A stretch of DNA of 64,000 nucleotides from NCBI GenBank assembly GCA_023404345.1, contig JAEYCB010000042.1:1-64000 (forward strand), read 5' to 3'. The number at the start of each line of letters is the position of its first letter. The stretch's first letter is position 1. A program made the position numbers and the translations under genes. The notes under the pieces were generated by a model that saw nothing but the letters and a program-made list of their open reading frames with translations, was not told the DNA's origin and ran no database searches. Origin of the DNA: Bacillota bacterium (GTDB lineage Bacteria > Bacillota > Clostridia > Christensenellales > Aristaeellaceae). Positions 45,227 to 52,245 of this stretch are shown in pieces.

Positions 45227-46744
45227 CTATTCCCCCTCCGCAGCCGTGACCTGCTGCTTTTCATAATACTCCGCGTACAGGCTGAGCACATAATCGAGGT
45301 TGTCCGCGTTCAGCGCGTCGCCCATAAAGGCGTCAGGCACGTTTTCCACAGGCGTGAGCACGGGCCGGGTGTTTTCCGGGTCATTCATGGCGGCGTCGCG
45401 TGCGTCCATGGCTGCGTCATAGGCTGCCGCCTGCCCGGTCATCAGCGAGTGCACCGCGCTGCCCGAGGCCGTGTTCCACAGGCTCCAGTCTTCGCTGCCT
45501 TCCGGGCGGTAGCTGACACAACCCACTACCAGCAGCACCAGTGCCGCCACAAACGCGGCAAGGCGCAGGCCATCGCGCCGTGCCATACCGATGACCGGGA
45601 AAGGCAAGCGGTCTTCCGCGCGACGCTGCGCCCAGCCCAGCCAGTAGAGCACAAGCGCGCAACTCATAAGCACGAAGGTGTAAAAGTAGGTGTTAAGCGT
45701 GCGGCCATCGCCCAGATAGTTGCCGGTGTAAAGCGTGGGAGCCAGCTGCGCACAGAACAGGCATACGCTCAGCGCCGTGATCCACACGGGATGGTTGAAG
45801 CGGTAGGGACAACCGCGGATGGCCTCGCTCAGCTGCCAGGCCACCAGCGCCCACACCACCAGCAGCGGCAGAGAAAACCAGCTGCCCATCAGCGCCACGC
45901 CGAAGTAGAACGCCTGCAACACAGCCCTGGGCGCGCTCATGCCACCGGAAAGGGTAGCGGCGCGCACGGCGTTGCCCGGTGCGGACGCGCTGAAGGCAAA
46001 GCAGGCCAGCAGCAGCACGAGCACAGCGGTTTCAGCCACGCAGTCGCGCCGGCGCACAACCAGTGCCCGCGCCACCAGCAGTGCGTCCACCAGCAGGCAC
46101 AAAAGCAGCGTCGAGTACTTGGCCCCGCCCACCGCCACGGTCAGCAGCAGAAGCAGCGCATACAGCGCGATCTTCGCCCCGCGCCGCTGTGCGCGTTCAA
46201 AGCACAGCCATACGCCCAGCCGAACCAGCGCCACGGCCCACAGCAGCGTGTAGGCCACGCCGCCGTTAAACCAGAAAAACGCCTCGCTCAGCTCCGGCAC
46301 AAACTGCACCATCACAAACGTCACCGCGCAAAATGCCATCCAGAAGGCCTGCCGGTCTGCACCCAGCCCCTTGACCAGCGCCTGCCGCAGGAAAAACCAT
46401 ACTGCGAACACCAAAAACGTCAGCAAAAGGGCCGTCGTCACCCAGTAGAGGTCCTCGCCGAAGAGCGCAGGCTGCAGGGCGCTGATAAAGGACGTGGTAT
46501 AGGTTCCCTCCCAGGTATTTCGAATACTTACCGTGTTTTGCACGGCGGCGCGTACCGTCTCCCAGAAGCTCCCGGTATCGCGCCATGCAGCATGGGTGAG
46601 GATGGAAAAGCCGAAGTCGTCATAGCAGGCGTGGTTGTACACCGACAGGGCGTACAGCGGCATCAGGCTGAGCAGCAGAGCCGCTACACACAGCCACATC
46701 AGCGCCCGGTTGGACAGGCGGCGCTGTGCAAGTGCATGTCTCAT
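45227..46744 (-). CDS. DUF6056-like multi-TM protein, possible GT-C enzyme (1)
   Basis: A 505-aa protein with about ten to twelve membrane helices. The first outside loop has YNHACYDDFGFS with Asp42-Asp43, placed like the DD/DE catalytic pair of GT-C glycosyltransferases, and WEGTYTTSFISALQP. SEAFFWFNGGVAYT and SAPGNAVRAATLS are shared with its neighbour. It is a paralogue of the next gene (46741-48252) and overlaps it by ATGA. A lipid-linked sugar donor, perhaps made by the GT2 of the operon, would suit a GT-C role; this is inference. Confidence 0.78.
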   Translation of the reverse strand: MRHALAQRRLSNRALMWLCVAALLLSLMPLYALSVYNHACYDDFGFSILTHAAWRDTGSFWETVRAAVQNTVSIRNTWEGTYTTSFISALQPALFGEDLYWVTTALLLTFLVFAVWFFLRQALVKGLGADRQAFWMAFCAVTFVMVQFVPELSEAFFWFNGGVAYTLLWAVALVRLGVWLCFERAQRRGAKIALYALLLLLTVAVGGAKYSTLLLCLLVDALLVARALVVRRRDCVAETAVLVLLLACFAFSASAPGNAVRAATLSGGMSAPRAVLQAFYFGVALMGSWFSLPLLVVWALVAWQLSEAIRGCPYRFNHPVWITALSVCLFCAQLAPTLYTGNYLGDGRTLNTYFYTFVLMSCALVLYWLGWAQRRAEDRLPFPVIGMARRDGLRLAAFVAALVLLVVGCVSYRPEGSEDWSLWNTASGSAVHSLMTGQAAAYDAAMDARDAAMNDPENTRPVLTPVENVPDAFMGDALNADNLDYVLSLYAEYYEKQQVTAAEGE

Positions 46745-48252
46745 GGCGCCCCCTCCTCTCCAGCGATCTCAATGGCCTCCTTGCCGTAATAAGCCGCAAG
46801 GGAAGGCCTCACGTCGTATTCCGCGCCCGGCACGATCAAATCGTCCATGAACACATCCGGCACGGCGGTGAGTGGTGAGAGCTTGACCACGGGCTGCGCA
46901 GGGTCGTTCAAGGCCTCCTCGCGCAGGGTCATCTCCGCGTCGTACCTCGCGGCCTCACCGCTGAGGATCGAGAGTACGGCGCTGGGGCCATTCAGGTTCT
47001 GCACGCCGTAAAGCGCCTCGCCTTCGGGCTTGCAGGCCAAACAGCCCGCCGCCAGCAAGCACAGGCTGACAGCCAGCAGCGCACCATAGCCGCGCGCCGT
47101 CAGCGGGCGGGCGATCCGCTCCCGGCCAGTTGCCGCAAGGCGCCGTGCCGCAAAGCCCGCCAGGTAATACACAGCCAAGAGCCATAGCACCACAAAGCTG
47201 ATAAAGTAGGTATCCACGATGCGTCCCGCGCCGATGGAAGCGATGGCATAGAGCGGCGGGGTCATCTGGGTGCAGTACAGCGCGCCCATTATACCCAGCA
47301 CGATCCAGGGATGCGAAAAGCGCCAGGGGCTTTCCTTCGCTGCCTTGTACAGTGCAGGCAGCGCCATCAGCGTGACCGCAATCAGCGGCAGCCGCAAATA
47401 GGTCCCCATCTGCGCCACACCGTAATAGAGCGACTGCAAGACCGCCTTGACCGCCGAGGCCCGGTAGCCGATCACCCCAGCGCGCACCGTGTTGCCGGGC
47501 GCGGACATGTTGTACATAAAGCAGAGCAGCAGAAGGGCCGTCAGCCCCACAAAGCGCCAGCGCCGCGGATGCCGCGTGCACATCATCCACAAAAGGACCA
47601 CCGCCAGCATGCACAGGCTCAGCAGCCCGCCGCCGTAGCTGCCGCCGCCCAAAAGTACCATCAGCACGCACAGCGCCGCCGTCAGCCCTACGGCACGGCC
47701 TTTCGCTCCAGCCAGCTGCACCATCAGCGCGGCGGCCAGCGCCATGAGCGAGTAAATAAAGGTGTTGCCAATGCCGCCGTTGAACCAGAAAAACGCCTCG
47801 CCCGCGTCCGGCATGAACTGGATCATCAGCGTGACCGCCAGGCAGCCCAGCGTCCAGCGGCCCATGCGGTCCATGCCCAACCGCCCGAACACCACGGTAA
47901 AAAAGTACAGAAAGCACGCGATGAATGCCGTGAGCAGCACAAACGTGCCGATGAAGTACAGCTGTTCGGAAAAGATGCCAGGCTGCACGTTGCTAAGCAG
48001 CGTGCCTGTATAGGTGCCCTGCCAGCTCTGGCGCGTTTCCAGCGCGCTCTCCCAAGCCGCGCGCAGCACCGCGCCCATGCTGCCCGTATCGCTCCAGGCC
48101 TGATGTGCGTCCGCGGAAAAGCCGTAATCATCATAATAGGGATGGTTGTACAGGGAGATTGCATAAAGCGGCAGGGTGCCCAGCACCAGTGCCGCCACGC
48201 TCAGCCACAGAAGCACACGCCTGACCCGTTTTACCCGTTCGTCTGCCTGCAT
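46741..48252 (-). CDS. DUF6056-like multi-TM protein, possible GT-C enzyme (2)
   Basis: The 503-aa tandem paralogue of the preceding protein, with the same landmarks: YNHPYYDDYGFS (Asp41-Asp42), WQGTYTGTLLSNVQP, GEAFFWFNGGIGNTF and MSAPGNTVRAG. ATG 48252 follows GGGAGGGAG; the longer frame upstream would cross the promoter. It is the first gene of the leftward operon that runs to the GNAT gene. The two copies have diverged across their whole length, so the duplication is not recent. Confidence 0.78.
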   Translation of the reverse strand: MQADERVKRVRRVLLWLSVAALVLGTLPLYAISLYNHPYYDDYGFSADAHQAWSDTGSMGAVLRAAWESALETRQSWQGTYTGTLLSNVQPGIFSEQLYFIGTFVLLTAFIACFLYFFTVVFGRLGMDRMGRWTLGCLAVTLMIQFMPDAGEAFFWFNGGIGNTFIYSLMALAAALMVQLAGAKGRAVGLTAALCVLMVLLGGGSYGGGLLSLCMLAVVLLWMMCTRHPRRWRFVGLTALLLLCFMYNMSAPGNTVRAGVIGYRASAVKAVLQSLYYGVAQMGTYLRLPLIAVTLMALPALYKAAKESPWRFSHPWIVLGIMGALYCTQMTPPLYAIASIGAGRIVDTYFISFVVLWLLAVYYLAGFAARRLAATGRERIARPLTARGYGALLAVSLCLLAAGCLACKPEGEALYGVQNLNGPSAVLSILSGEAARYDAEMTLREEALNDPAQPVVKLSPLTAVPDVFMDDLIVPGAEYDVRPSLAAYYGKEAIEIAGEEGAP

Positions 48253-48297
48253 GCCGCTCCCTCCCTTCACAACAGGTGCATAGAGTACCAAGTTTAG

Positions 48298-48326
48298 ATT
48301 ATAGCATGTTTCGCCCAAAAAAGCCA
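48298..48326 (-). promoter_or_regulatory. Promoter of the lux-like/glycan operon
   Basis: Minus strand TATAAT (48298-48303) preceded by TGC, an extended -10; the -35 region TGGCTT at 48321-48326 is weak, spacer 17. The TSS would be about 40 bases before ATG 48252. Confidence 0.6.
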
Positions 48327-48445
48327 CACGCGCCGCAATCCGGGCAAAGATTCCCCGCACACCGGCAGGGCTGCATCATAGGATGGTACAGGCGCGCCCA
48401 TGTGGCGCTGCCGGAACCGCTCAATGCGGAAAGGAGCGCTTGACC

Positions 48446-49003
48446 ATGATGCTCAACCAGCCTGCCACCCCCGGAACGGGGGCAGAGGCATTGCCCACGC
48501 CCGCTTTGCCGGACATAAATCAGCCCGCCTCCCCCGGTCCAGGTCCAGAGGGATTGCCTACGCCTGCTTTGCCAGATATCAACCAGCCCGCTTCCCCCGG
48601 CACAGGGCCGGAGGGCCTGCCTACCCCTTCCCTGCCCAGCCAGCCGCAAATCACCTGTCCCGGCAACTTCTGCTGTCCTGCGGGCTACACTGCCGCCACC
48701 GTCGGCCGCGGCCAGACCTTTACCGACCTTCTGCTTCTCCATAACGTGTCCTATCAGGCCCTGCGCGCGGCCAACCCCAACCTTTCTGTCACCCGGCCGC
48801 AGGCCGGGATGCGCTATTGCGTGCCGCCGGCCGGCAGTCGCCGCCTGTGCCCCACCGGCAGCTACAGCCACGTAATGGGCGCAGGCGAAAACCTTTACAC
48901 CCTTGCCCAGTCGCTGGGCGTGGCTCCCGGCGCGCTGCTGCTGATCAATACCATGCTGGCCCCCGGAGATTTTGTGCCGGGCCGCGTGGTATGCGTGACC
49001 TAA
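48446..49003 (+). CDS. LysM protein with proline-rich repeats
   Basis: A 185-aa protein without signal peptide. ATG 48446 is nine bases from AAAGGAG. It opens with three 21-residue Pro-rich repeats (INQPASPGPGPEGLPTPALP type), then CPGNFCCPAGYT and two LysM-like modules: TVGRGQTFTDLLLLHNVSYQ and VMGAGENLYTLAQSLGV. LysM binds peptidoglycan or chitin-like sugars. With no signal peptide, a spore-coat or mother-cell location, as for SafA-type LysM proteins, is possible; that is inference. Monocistronic, ending at a shared terminator. Confidence 0.8.
   Translation: MMLNQPATPGTGAEALPTPALPDINQPASPGPGPEGLPTPALPDINQPASPGTGPEGLPTPSLPSQPQITCPGNFCCPAGYTAATVGRGQTFTDLLLLHNVSYQALRAANPNLSVTRPQAGMRYCVPPAGSRRLCPTGSYSHVMGAGENLYTLAQSLGVAPGALLLINTMLAPGDFVPGRVVCVT
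48452..48640 (+). repeat. Three tandem 63-nt coding repeats
   Basis: Units at 48452-48514, 48515-48577 and 48578-48640, each 63 nt and 21 codons, in frame inside the LysM protein. Units 2 and 3 are the most alike. Such repeats can change copy number by slippage. Confidence 0.9.
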
Positions 49004-49017
49004 AAATGGAGAAGCAA

Positions 49018-49047
49018 GGCGGCCCGCGCTATCCGGCGGGGGCCGCC
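49018..49047. terminator. Bidirectional terminator between LysM and FAD genes
   Basis: GGCGGCCC (49018-49025) pairs perfectly with GGGCCGCC (49040-49047). T-rich stretches follow on both strands (CTGTATTCTGTTTT on plus). It separates convergent genes. Confidence 0.75.
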
Positions 49048-49060
49048 CCTGTATTCTGTT

Positions 49061-50479
49061 TTAGTTGTCCAGGCGCCGGGCCACCTCGTCGGCCACGACC
49101 ATACCGCTCACACCCGCCTGCATCAGGCCGCGCGTGATGCCTGCGCCGTCGCCAGCGGCGAACAGGCCCTTGATGGCTGTTTCCATATGGCTGTCCACCA
49201 GCACCTTGCTGGAATAGAACTTGACCTCCACGCCGTAGAGCAGCGTGTTCTGGCTGTAGAGGCCGGGAGCCAGGTGGTCGAAGGCCTTGAGCGCCTCGAC
49301 GATGCTGGTCAGGTGCCTGGCGGGCAAAACGAAGCTCAGATCGCCCGGTACGGCGGTGGAGAGCGTGGGGATGGTGGTAGATTTCGCCAGGCGCTTCACG
49401 TCCGTGCGGCGGCCCTTGAGCAGGTCACCCAGGCGCTGCACCATGATGGGCCCGCCGGTGAGCATGTTGCCCAGCTGGGCGATGTAGCGCCCGTATTCGA
49501 TGGGCTGATTGAACGGCTCGGTAAACTGCGTGGACACCAGCATGGCGAAGTTGGTATTTCCGGTGCGCTTGGCGGGGTCCTCGTAGCTGTGGCCGTTGAC
49601 CACGGCGATGCCGCCCTCGTAGTACTCCTGGCTCACCTCGCCACCGGGGTTCATGCAGAAGGTACGCACTTTGTTTTCATAGGTGTCGCTGTAGTAGACC
49701 AGCTTGGCCTCGTAGAGGTCGCGGGTCAGGTGGTCCATGATGGCGTTGGGCACCTCCACGCGCACGCCGATGTCCACCTCGTTGTTCTGGGTACGCAGGC
49801 CCAGCTTGTTCACCGTTTCGGACAGCCATTGCGCGCCGCCGCGGCCGGGGGCTGTCACCACATAGGGCGCGTAGACGATTTCCGGCTCGTGTCCGCGCTG
49901 GTGAATCTTGACGCCCGTCACCTTTCCCCCCTCGCAGAGGATGTCCTCGGCGCTAGTCAGCTCCAAAAAGGTGGTGTTGGTCTTGGTAACGAGGTAGTCG
50001 TGCATCGCGCCCAGCACGGGGCCTGCGTTCTCCGTGCCCAGATGGCGCACGGGGCAGGGCACCAGACGGATGTTATTGCGGCTGGCCTCGTAGGCGATCT
50101 CGTCCACACGGCTGTTGTTGAGGCCGTGGACGGTTTTGCTGGCTCCGAAGTTAAGGTAGATGTCGTCGGCGTGGCGAATGTAATCCATCGCACGCTTGTG
50201 GCCGATATAGTCGCTCACATGGCCGCCCACCTCGTCGCTGAGAGACAGCTTGCCATCCGAGAACGCACCCGCGCCCGCCCAGCCATGCACAATGGCGCAG
50301 GGATCGCAGTGCTTGCACTGCCCGTCGATGCGCGCCGGACATGCACGATGGGAAATCGCCCGGCCCGTGTCCACAATCAGCACGCGGCTCTGAGGCCGCT
50401 TCTCCGCGATTTCCAGCGCGGCGAAGATGCCCGCCGGGCCCGCGCCGATGATGATAAAATCAAAATTCTTGTTTTCCAT
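49061..50479 (-). CDS. FAD-dependent oxidoreductase, COG2509 type
   Basis: A 472-aa flavoprotein with the dinucleotide loop FIIIGAGPAGIFAALE, a cysteine-rich CPARIDGQCKHCDPCAIVHG, and C-terminal GLFAAGDGAGITRGLMQAG, as in the uncharacterised FAD-dependent dehydrogenase group COG2509. Substrate and electron partner are unknown; the cysteines could hold a metal or a disulfide. ATG 50479 follows GGAGGAG. It is 15 nt after trpS on the same strand. Confidence 0.85.
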   Translation of the reverse strand: MENKNFDFIIIGAGPAGIFAALEIAEKRPQSRVLIVDTGRAISHRACPARIDGQCKHCDPCAIVHGWAGAGAFSDGKLSLSDEVGGHVSDYIGHKRAMDYIRHADDIYLNFGASKTVHGLNNSRVDEIAYEASRNNIRLVPCPVRHLGTENAGPVLGAMHDYLVTKTNTTFLELTSAEDILCEGGKVTGVKIHQRGHEPEIVYAPYVVTAPGRGGAQWLSETVNKLGLRTQNNEVDIGVRVEVPNAIMDHLTRDLYEAKLVYYSDTYENKVRTFCMNPGGEVSQEYYEGGIAVVNGHSYEDPAKRTGNTNFAMLVSTQFTEPFNQPIEYGRYIAQLGNMLTGGPIMVQRLGDLLKGRRTDVKRLAKSTTIPTLSTAVPGDLSFVLPARHLTSIVEALKAFDHLAPGLYSQNTLLYGVEVKFYSSKVLVDSHMETAIKGLFAAGDGAGITRGLMQAGVSGMVVADEVARRLDN

Positions 50480-50494
50480 GCGCTGTCTCCTCCG

Positions 50495-51508
50495 TCATTT
50501 CAGGCGTTCGGCAAAGCCCACTTTGCGCTGTACCTTGCGCAGCGTGCGCAGCGCCATGTGGTTGGCAATTTCAGCGTTTTCCTTAAGCACGCCCTGCAAA
50601 TAGGCCTTGTCGGCCATCAGGCGCTTGTGCTCGCTCTGCAGGGGGGCGAGGGTTTCAATCACGCATTCGCTCACGCGGTCCTTGAGCTTGCCGTAGCCCT
50701 GGCCCTGCAATTCCGCAGCCGCCTCCTCCACGCTCTGGCCGGTCAACGCCGCGATGATGCTGAGCAGGTTGCTCACGCCGGGCTTATTTACCGGGTCGAA
50801 ACGGATGTCCGCCTCCGAGTCGGTCACGGCGCGCTTGACCTTGCGGCGGATGGCGTCGGGCGGGTCCAGCAGCGAAATAAACGTGTCCTCAGGATCGGAC
50901 TTGCTCATCTTGCGGGTGGGATCCTGCAGGCTCATGATGCGGCTGCCCACCTTGCCGAAGTATCCTTCGGGCACGGTGAACACGTCGCCATATACGCCGT
51001 TGAACCGCTGGGCTATGTCGCGCGTCAGCTCCAGATGCTGCTTTTGGTCCGCTCCGATAGGCACCAGGTCCGTCTGGTAGAGCAGAATATCCGCCGCCAT
51101 CAGCGTAGGATACGTGAACAGGCCCGCGTTGATGTTATCGGCATGCTTCTGCGCCTTATCCTTGAACTGGGTCATGCGCTGCAATTCACCCATGTAGGTG
51201 AAGCAGTTGAGAATCCAGGCAAGCTCCGCGTGACCGCTCACGTGGCTCTGGCAGTAGATGATGTTCTTCTTGGGGTCCAGGCCACTGGCGATGTAGATGG
51301 CGGCCAGCTCCAGACAGCGGCGGCGCAGGGCCGTGGGGTCCTGACGGACGGTGATGGCGTGCATGTCCACCACGCAGTAGATGCACTGGTATTCGTCCTC
51401 CAGAAGCTTAAAGTTGCGCAGTGCGCCGATGTAGTTGCCCAGCGTCAGCGTGCCGGAGGGCTGAATGCCGGAAAAAATGATCTTTTTGGTTTCGGCGGGC
51501 GTATCCAT
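50495..51508 (-). CDS. trpS: Tryptophanyl-tRNA synthetase
   Basis: A class I aminoacyl-tRNA synthetase of 337 aa, normal for bacterial TrpRS. The HIGH equivalent is in GIQPSGTLTLGNYIG (14-28), and KMSKS is at 200-204. ATG 51508 is preceded by AGGAGGAAGG. No T-box leader can exist, because the upstream gene ends 23 nt before the start and lies on the same strand. Transcription probably comes from the recJ side. Confidence 0.96.
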   Translation of the reverse strand: MDTPAETKKIIFSGIQPSGTLTLGNYIGALRNFKLLEDEYQCIYCVVDMHAITVRQDPTALRRRCLELAAIYIASGLDPKKNIIYCQSHVSGHAELAWILNCFTYMGELQRMTQFKDKAQKHADNINAGLFTYPTLMAADILLYQTDLVPIGADQKQHLELTRDIAQRFNGVYGDVFTVPEGYFGKVGSRIMSLQDPTRKMSKSDPEDTFISLLDPPDAIRRKVKRAVTDSEADIRFDPVNKPGVSNLLSIIAALTGQSVEEAAAELQGQGYGKLKDRVSECVIETLAPLQSEHKRLMADKAYLQGVLKENAEIANHMALRTLRKVQRKVGFAERLK

Positions 51509-51531
51509 GGGGCCTTCCTCCTTTTGAGGTG

Positions 51532-51870
51532 TTACAGAGTCAGCGTGAGCACGATGCCCACGATAATGAGCAGGTTGCCAATCAGACGGCGCGGGGTGAT
51601 CTTTTCCTTGAGGAACCACCAACTCAAAAGCATCACATAGATGTAGCTGGATGCCTCCAGCACGCTGGCCACGGTCAACTCCAGTGTGCGAAGCGCCACG
51701 ACGTTAAGCAGCATGCAGCCGAAGAACAGCGCGTAGGCCAGGATAACCGGGGCGTTGAGGTAGGCGCGCGCCCCCGTGTAGCGAGGGTTGTCAGCTGCTT
51801 TTTTCAGGATCAGCTGGCTCACCGCCGACAGCAGGGGGGTGATCAGGTAAATCAGGACGCCACTATTCAT
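51532..51870 (-). CDS. Four-TM half-size DMT transporter subunit
   Basis: A 112-aa protein of four membrane helices, like EmrE/SMR or ArnE/ArnF subunits. SQLILKKAADN and SVLEASSYIYVMLLSWWFLKE with the trailing GNLLIIVGIVL are typical of single EamA repeats. It starts inside the end of the next upstream half-transporter (overlap 51863-51870), so the two probably form a heterodimer. ArnE/F pairs flip a lipid-linked sugar; the cargo here is unknown. Confidence 0.78.
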   Translation of the reverse strand: MNSGVLIYLITPLLSAVSQLILKKAADNPRYTGARAYLNAPVILAYALFFGCMLLNVVALRTLELTVASVLEASSYIYVMLLSWWFLKEKITPRRLIGNLLIIVGIVLTLTL

Positions 51871-52222
51871 GGTCTGTCACCACAAGCGCCACTCCGGCCA
51901 GCACCACCACAAGGCCGGCCGCCTTTCCAAAGGTCATTTGTTCGCCGAAAAAAGCAAGGCCGAACAGCGCAGTCCACAGCGTGCATACGCCCTTGTTGGT
52001 GTAGGCAAAATTCAGCGGCATGCGCCTTAGCACCTGCTGCCACAGGAGCGAATAGGCCAGCAGCGCCGCCGCCTCCGCCGCCAGGAACGCCAGCGTCATG
52101 GCCGCATCCTGCGCCGCCAAACGCAGTCCTGCCAGCTTGGCAAACACACTGACCACCGCATAGATCAGCAGCGTGCCGTGCAGAAGCAGCATGCTTCGCG
52201 CGTTGGGTCTACTCAACCACAT
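51863..52222 (-). CDS. Partner half-size DMT transporter subunit
   Basis: A 119-aa protein with four membrane helices: LLIYAVVSVFAKLAGL, MTLAFLAAEAAALLAYSLL, NKGVCTLWTALFGLAFFGE and AGLVVVLAGVALVV. It is the upstream member of a pair whose frames overlap by eight nt. ATG 52222 follows AAAGGGAC. Partner of the 112-aa protein; a heterodimeric exporter or flippase is the likely form. Confidence 0.78.
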   Translation of the reverse strand: MWLSRPNARSMLLLHGTLLIYAVVSVFAKLAGLRLAAQDAAMTLAFLAAEAAALLAYSLLWQQVLRRMPLNFAYTNKGVCTLWTALFGLAFFGEQMTFGKAAGLVVVLAGVALVVTDHE

Positions 52223-52245
52223 CGTCCCTTTCTGTCATCATTTTG

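Noticed and set aside
48452..48640. CRISPR-like repeats
   Set aside because: The three units are directly adjacent coding repeats with no spacers.
51509..51531. T-box leader for trpS
   Set aside because: Only 23 nt separate trpS from the upstream gene, too short for a T-box.
49187..51640. 817-aa rightward frame opposite the FAD enzyme and trpS
   Set aside because: Crosses two real genes and their gap; no start signal or family motif.
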